Source: Anaerolineae bacterium (GTDB lineage Bacteria; Chloroflexota; Anaerolineae; Aggregatilineales; Aggregatilineaceae). Taken from it: a stretch of DNA of 64,000 bases. Below, piece by piece: positions 60,119 to 64,000 of the stretch. The notes beneath the pieces were generated by a model that made no database searches, was not told where the DNA came from, and saw only the letters and a list, made by a program, of their open reading frames with translations. The position numbers and the translations under genes were made by a program. Location of the stretch: assembly GCA_016930015.1 (NCBI GenBank), contig JAFGHR010000010.1, positions 1-64,000 on the forward strand, read 5' to 3'. Each line of letters opens with the position of its first letter. Position 1 is the first letter of the stretch.

Positions 60119-60988
60119 TTATCGACGGTGACGGCGGCGGCGTTCTTTGGGCGCTTCACTTTCTGGATGGCAGATCGGGCATTTGTTTGGCAGCACGATG
60201 TGGATATCGATCAACGCTTCTTCGACGCCTTCGACGGTCATGATAGTGTCGAGGGCGATTTGTTGTTCGTCGTCGTTGTGCGCGTAGCCGGTGACGATGA
60301 TATACCCGTTGGGTTGGACGATGATTTCAAGGTGGTCTTCCGGAAAAACCGTGTCGTGCACCGCGTCCAAAATCGTGTTGCGCAGCGCGTCTAGCTGGCT
60401 GATGCTGTCGCCGTTATCGGCCTCGTGGTTTTCATCGGCTTCGCCTTCCCGCATGATCGGCACGCCGATATACCACGGGTAGGCGTGCTGCGACCCGCTG
60501 CCGGGAACAACGGGGTGCGCATTCGACGGGGCTTGATGGGGGTGGGATTCGTTAAGTTCGGTTTCGGGTAGGGTTTCGACCCGGATTACCGGATAATACG
60601 GGCGTCCCACTCGCCAGGCATGAAACGCGCGCAGCAAACGGGTGAGGAACGCACGCCGGTTTTCAATTTCCCAGTAAGCGGCAGGGGTGGGGCGTCCACG
60701 GTGCCAGCCAGCCGCCAGCCGCTCGGATTGGCGTTGGCAGCGCGTGAGCGTGAGTGAGACGATCGCATCCAGCGACAGGGCATCGTCTGCTACCTGTTGG
60801 GATAGCAGCTCGGTAAGGATGTCACGTTCCAAATGTGCGTTCTGGATCATACTGTCCAGGCTGTTCGCTTCCAGTTCATTGCGGCACGATTCGCGTGCAC
60901 CTTTTAACCGCGTGGTTTTATGATCAACCAGGCTGATTTGCTCGCGTAAAAACTCGTCTGTGCGTTCGAATCGAGGTGAACCGTTCAT
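60119..60988 (-). CDS. BON-domain protein with C-terminal CXXC tail
   Basis: 289 residues. The N-terminal 130 residues are helical and basic (KTTRLKGARESCRNELEANS, perhaps coiled). A linker follows, then a BON-like domain about 190-262 (VFPEDHLEIIVQPNGYIIVT, then TIMTVEGVEEALIDIHIVL). The tail has KCPICHPE, a possible metal site, and ends in RRRRHRR. BON domains usually bind membranes or lipids; here no signal peptide is present. The ATG at 60988 has an AAGG-type site. It is convergent with the preceding hypothetical gene, 15 bases apart. Confidence 0.65.
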   Translation of the reverse strand: MNGSPRFERTDEFLREQISLVDHKTTRLKGARESCRNELEANSLDSMIQNAHLERDILTELLSQQVADDALSLDAIVSLTLTRCQRQSERLAAGWHRGRPTPAAYWEIENRRAFLTRLLRAFHAWRVGRPYYPVIRVETLPETELNESHPHQAPSNAHPVVPGSGSQHAYPWYIGVPIMREGEADENHEADNGDSISQLDALRNTILDAVHDTVFPEDHLEIIVQPNGYIIVTGYAHNDDEQQIALDTIMTVEGVEEALIDIHIVLPNKCPICHPESEAPKERRRRHRR

Positions 60989-61244
60989 TGCTGCCTTTAG
61001 TGTGTAGAGAGACATGGTGCAAAAACATAAATTGGGATTATAACGTGGTTTGATTCCGGAGGATATAGACATTCAAGACAAAAGCAGCATGCCGGATGAC
61101 ACGCGTCCCCCTGTTTTTAGGGGCAGCAGCCGCACGCACTTTGACCGATAATAAGGAAACCGACACGCGAACACGCCTGACCCGGACAAAACACGATAGC
61201 CCAGATCGATCACCGGGCGTGTGGGAGTTTTGAGGAAAAAGCGT

Positions 61245-61970
61245 ATGACCGACATCACACATAACCAAATTGTATTTGACGACCGGCATATGGCGCAGGC
61301 GATTCAAGTTGCGCCGGATGTCGATCCCCGCGCCGCGTTGGATGCCCTGGACCTGCCGCCATATAACGGCGTGATTGTGATGCACGGTGGGGCCGGTAAT
61401 ATGACACCGGCGCAGATCGACGCGGTTCGCCGCTTTTTGACGGCGGGGTTAGCGCCGTTTGCCGAGGAGCGCCGTATCCTGGTGATCGACGGCGGCACGC
61501 GGTCGGGCGCGATGCTGGCAATGGGCGATGCCCGGCAGGCGGTCAGCGGGACGTACCCGCTGCTGGGTGTGGTCCCGCACAAGTTTGTCGGCTATCCGGG
61601 CGGCCCGGCGCTGGACAGCGGGCGTTTTCCCCTGGACCCGTCCCACTCACATTTTTTGTTGGTGAGCGGCGACCAGTTCGGCGTGGAGTCTGAGCTGCTC
61701 GTGGGGCTGCTGCAAGCCAGCGGTAAACCGGGATTGGCGCTCGTCATCAACGGCGGGACTATCGTGCTTCAGGAAGTGCAAAAACACGCGGCGCTGGGCA
61801 ACACAGTGATCACGGTGCGCGGATCAGGCCGTACCGCGGATGATCTGGCCGATCCTGGCGGTGAAGCGCGTGTTTCTCTGCTGCCGGGCGCACGCCTGGA
61901 AGTTGCTAACATGGATGCGCCGGGCGCGTTCCGCGTGATGCTGGCGCGGCTGCTGCCGGGTACGGCTTGA
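61245..61970 (+). CDS. LSDAT/SLOG-type nucleotide-sensor protein
   Basis: 241 residues resembling the prokaryotic LSDAT (TRPM/SLOG) family. Landmarks are VIVMHGGAGNMTPAQIDAVR, LVIDGGTRSGAMLAMGDARQ, LLGVVPHKFVGYPGGP, and DPSHSHFLLVSGDQFG, then ALVINGG with TIVLQEV. SLOG domains bind nucleotide-derived ligands and often act as sensors in immunity or signalling. No membrane partner (such as SLATT) is nearby, so the context does not show its role. The ATG at 61245 fits; an upstream in-frame Met (61221) would add a basic extension. Confidence 0.7.
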   Translation: MTDITHNQIVFDDRHMAQAIQVAPDVDPRAALDALDLPPYNGVIVMHGGAGNMTPAQIDAVRRFLTAGLAPFAEERRILVIDGGTRSGAMLAMGDARQAVSGTYPLLGVVPHKFVGYPGGPALDSGRFPLDPSHSHFLLVSGDQFGVESELLVGLLQASGKPGLALVINGGTIVLQEVQKHAALGNTVITVRGSGRTADDLADPGGEARVSLLPGARLEVANMDAPGAFRVMLARLLPGTA

Positions 61971-61984
61971 CACGATTACGCGTG

Positions 61985-62006
61985 AAAAAACAGGGACGCC
62001 GTCCCT
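61985..62006 (-). terminator. Terminator of the GNAT-type gene (minus strand)
   Basis: On the minus strand AGGGAC/GTCCCT forms a 6-bp stem with a GGC-like loop, followed by TGTTTTTT. It lies 35 bases after the minus-strand stop codon at 62040. Confidence 0.7.
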
Positions 62007-62039
62007 ACCGGTGTAGGTGTCCGGCAATCACACGTGATG

Positions 62040-62984
62040 TTACAACTCCGCCGCGTACAGGTGCTGGGTGTACCCGTCGGATTGTGTGTCGATTTCCAGT
62101 ATGGGGATCACATAGTCCCAGGCAAACGCGGCGATCGTCTTGTAATCGTGCTGGGCGGCCCAGTCACGCAAGGCCATGATGACCAGCGCGTTAAGCGGGC
62201 GCCGGCTCCACACAAACGCGTGCACCTGGGCGGGGTCGTCACGATCCTGTTCCATGAAAGCGAAAACTTCCTGCCCGGTCAGCGTGATATGCAGCCGCGC
62301 TTTCTCCGGCTCAACCAGCAGCGGCACACAGTTCCAAAGGCCGGGCTGCATCCGGTCCCATTCTTCGCGGGCGTTCTGATAACGGCCCAGCGGCATGTGC
62401 CAGCCCGTGATCTGGCCGGGATCGAAGGTGGTTAGCTCGGAGGCTTTGTAAAACACGCGGCCTTCCTCGGCGGGGATGATCAGGCGTTGACCGCTGTGGA
62501 CTCGCCGGAAGCCGTGATGTTCGAATAAGTCAGCGTTGGGGCCGCCGTCGGCGGCGGTGATGCGGCGGGCGCGGATCGCTTCACCGATCTGGTGTATGTA
62601 GGTCAGCAGGGCCGTGCCTAAGCCCACACTCACATCGTCAGGATGAACGGCCAGCCGCGACAGGTTGACGTGATGCCCGAACGGTTCCGGTTCGTGGCTG
62701 ATGGCGATCTCGGCTTCGGCTCGAATCACGCCATTTATCGTCGCCACCAGCGGGATACGGTCGCTGCCGCGCAGCAAATTCGCGAGATGGACCGCGCCCA
62801 TTTCCACGCTGGCCCAGACACCGCCCACACACCACCGCTCAAACAGCGATAACTCGTCGTAGTCGGCGGGGATCACGTCGCCGTCGAAATCCCGGCGAGT
62901 CCATGTTTCGACCGCCGCGTTATGAATGGCCGTGATGCTGGCCGCATCGGCCAGATCAGCCTGACGCACCGTTATTTGGGACAT
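62040..62984 (-). CDS. GNAT-type acetyltransferase, two-domain
   Basis: 314 residues. The N-terminal half is a GNAT domain: ITVRQADLADAASITAIHNA, VNLSRLAVHPDDVSVGLGTA (motif A with a Gly-poor loop), then RRITAADGGPNADLFEHHGF. The second half (about 190-314) is a shorter beta-rich module (LHITLTGQEVFAFMEQD). This fits the Eis-like/tandem GNAT layout. Substrate unknown. It is on the same strand as the next gene on the right, with about 137 bases between. Confidence 0.75.
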   Translation of the reverse strand: MSQITVRQADLADAASITAIHNAAVETWTRRDFDGDVIPADYDELSLFERWCVGGVWASVEMGAVHLANLLRGSDRIPLVATINGVIRAEAEIAISHEPEPFGHHVNLSRLAVHPDDVSVGLGTALLTYIHQIGEAIRARRITAADGGPNADLFEHHGFRRVHSGQRLIIPAEEGRVFYKASELTTFDPGQITGWHMPLGRYQNAREEWDRMQPGLWNCVPLLVEPEKARLHITLTGQEVFAFMEQDRDDPAQVHAFVWSRRPLNALVIMALRDWAAQHDYKTIAAFAWDYVIPILEIDTQSDGYTQHLYAAEL

Positions 62985-63120
62985 GTTGGTTTACTCCTGC
63001 GCTATTTGGCAGCCGGATCGTTTACACGCTTCTATGATAACGGTTTTGTCGCCGGGTTTGTAGGGGCTGCGATCATGATCATAAAAGGTGTGTGCGCGGC
63101 AGGCCCCTTTTTCTTACAGA

Positions 63121-64000
63121 CTACATCAAGTCGGCCAGGGCGATTTTGGGATCGCGACGTGGAAACAACACGCGCAGCAGGTCATAATACCGTTCGTGGA
63201 AGCCGTTGTTCAGGTGATCGATCCCGTACCAGCCGGTGATCAGGCGCAGCAGGGAAGTCGAAGGAGCTTCCAACGCGACTTCTTCCAGGCTGCCCATGCC
63301 CAGCTCAACCTCAACCTGTTCGTACTCGGTGCTGACGATCAGCCGGTAGCCGCGTGACGCAAATGGGCTGTTCAGGCGGCGGGCTTCCAGCGTCGGAACG
63401 AGCAGTTCCAGGGTCAGGGGCAGGTTATGCAACCGGACGAATCCCGCGCCCGTGAAAGTGCGCAAGGACCCGCCGTGTACCAGGGCGTGTTTCATAAACG
63501 TGCTTTCCGGGTGGACAAACAGGCCGATGCGGTCTATACCAAACGCCTGGGCCGTGCGTGCGATCTCAACCAGCAGGGCGTCGATCGCGTCCGGGTGTTC
63601 CCCGGCGGCCTCGATCACGCTGAAACGGGCCGCGTCATTGTCTCGGAACCAGTTAACGGGTTCCTGTGTCACCAGCCGGGCGTAGGCGGTGATCTGGCCG
63701 TCGATCTCGGCCACCAGGAAGTCATCCGGATCGTTGCGGCCTATGCGCGTCATCATATCAAGCTGCCAGCGCCAGGTTGTTTCATCACGGGCGATCAGGT
63801 AATGGCCGCGTGCGCTTTCGGCTGTATAGAGCGCGTTCACGGCGGGCAGGTCATCGACATAAAAGCGCCGGATGGATACCGGCTGGTTGCGTGCCATAAG
63901 ACGGTCGGCGGTGCGGCGCTGGTAGCTGTGAACCATGTCCCAGTGCCCGGCTTTTAAGGCCATGTCAACCGCGATATCCGATTCATAACTGGTCAGGTAG
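63121..64000 (-). CDS. GNAT-type acetyltransferase, 5' end beyond the window
   Basis: At least 293 residues. The frame remains open to the last base of the window. The Met at 63963 lies inside coding-looking sequence (YESDIAVDMALKAGHWDM just precedes and spans it), so the true start is probably to the right. A GNAT domain is visible: ITAYARLVTQEPVNWF, EIARTAQAFGIDRIGLFVHP (motif A region), and RTFTGAGFVRLH. The C-terminal part (ELLVPTLEARRLNSPF, MGSLEEVAL) resembles the helical tail of Eis-like proteins. It looks related to the neighbour at 62040. Confidence 0.75.
   Translation of the reverse strand, partial: YLTSYESDIAVDMALKAGHWDMVHSYQRRTADRLMARNQPVSIRRFYVDDLPAVNALYTAESARGHYLIARDETTWRWQLDMMTRIGRNDPDDFLVAEIDGQITAYARLVTQEPVNWFRDNDAARFSVIEAAGEHPDAIDALLVEIARTAQAFGIDRIGLFVHPESTFMKHALVHGGSLRTFTGAGFVRLHNLPLTLELLVPTLEARRLNSPFASRGYRLIVSTEYEQVEVELGMGSLEEVALEAPSTSLLRLITGWYGIDHLNNGFHERYYDLLRVLFPRRDPKIALADLM

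Overview
The window reads as a chromosomal stretch of a GC-rich bacterium, most likely a member of the Chloroflexota. This is inferred from several things together: a T-box-controlled phenylalanyl-tRNA synthetase, cytochrome c maturation genes with a CXXXY-type CcmE, a DUF2085 membrane protein, Chloroflexota-style PAS/GAF giant kinases, and many secreted lipoproteins. No rRNA or other phylogenetic marker decides the point. No prophage, CRISPR array or intact transposase was found.

Layout. 1-5700 (minus strand): a T-box riboswitch with a Phe UUC specifier precedes pheS, a molybdenum-hydroxylase FAD-subunit-like gene, map and pheT, which runs off the left edge. 5700-8500: an XdhC/CoxI-type protein and an RtcB RNA ligase. 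8500-11200: a stand-alone receiver protein, tRNA-Gln(TTG) with an unusual C33, and a sparsely coding stretch with small genes (one HTH) and strong inverted repeats. 11300-18800: a lipase-like hydrolase, a 1012-residue exported thioredoxin/PPC fusion, an HNH nuclease, a NifX-like protein with a His-rich insert, a membrane-anchored diheme cytochrome c, a GNAT enzyme and MscL.

19000-34400 is the most coherent block. It holds the c-type cytochrome maturation genes ccmE, ccmF, ccmH, ccmG, ccmI-like, ccmA, ccmB, ccmC and ccmD-like. Interleaved with them are two large triheme proteins, each built of two cytochrome-P460-like domains plus a C-terminal heme domain, so the heme-attachment machinery sits next to likely substrates. 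CcmE has Cys where the classical heme-binding His is expected. A glycosyltransferase and an epimerase lie on the opposite strand inside the block. The tmRNA gene ssrA follows (tag ANESTPRLALAA).

35000-48700 carries metabolic and accessory genes: an esterase, a gamma-glutamyltransferase, a lipoprotein, two paralogous M20 peptidases around a 2H phosphoesterase, an APH-like kinase, a HEXXH membrane protein, CorA, an RNase D with two HRDC domains and a beta-CASP nuclease. 48900-55500 is one giant membrane-bound histidine kinase (about 2190 residues) with eight PAS and four GAF domains. 55800-57100 is infC-rpmI-rplT, followed by a TrmH/SpoU methyltransferase, hypotheticals, a BON-domain protein, an LSDAT/SLOG protein and two GNAT-type proteins, the last cut by the right edge.

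Four intergenic gaps hold copies of a 150-210 bp MITE-like element with shared imperfect terminal inverted repeats (6863, 35880, 44904, 55520). A second, shorter hairpin repeat occurs near 9335, 9856 and 17686. These, the CXXXY CcmE/P460 cluster and a structured leader upstream of the first P460 gene are the observations most worth following.
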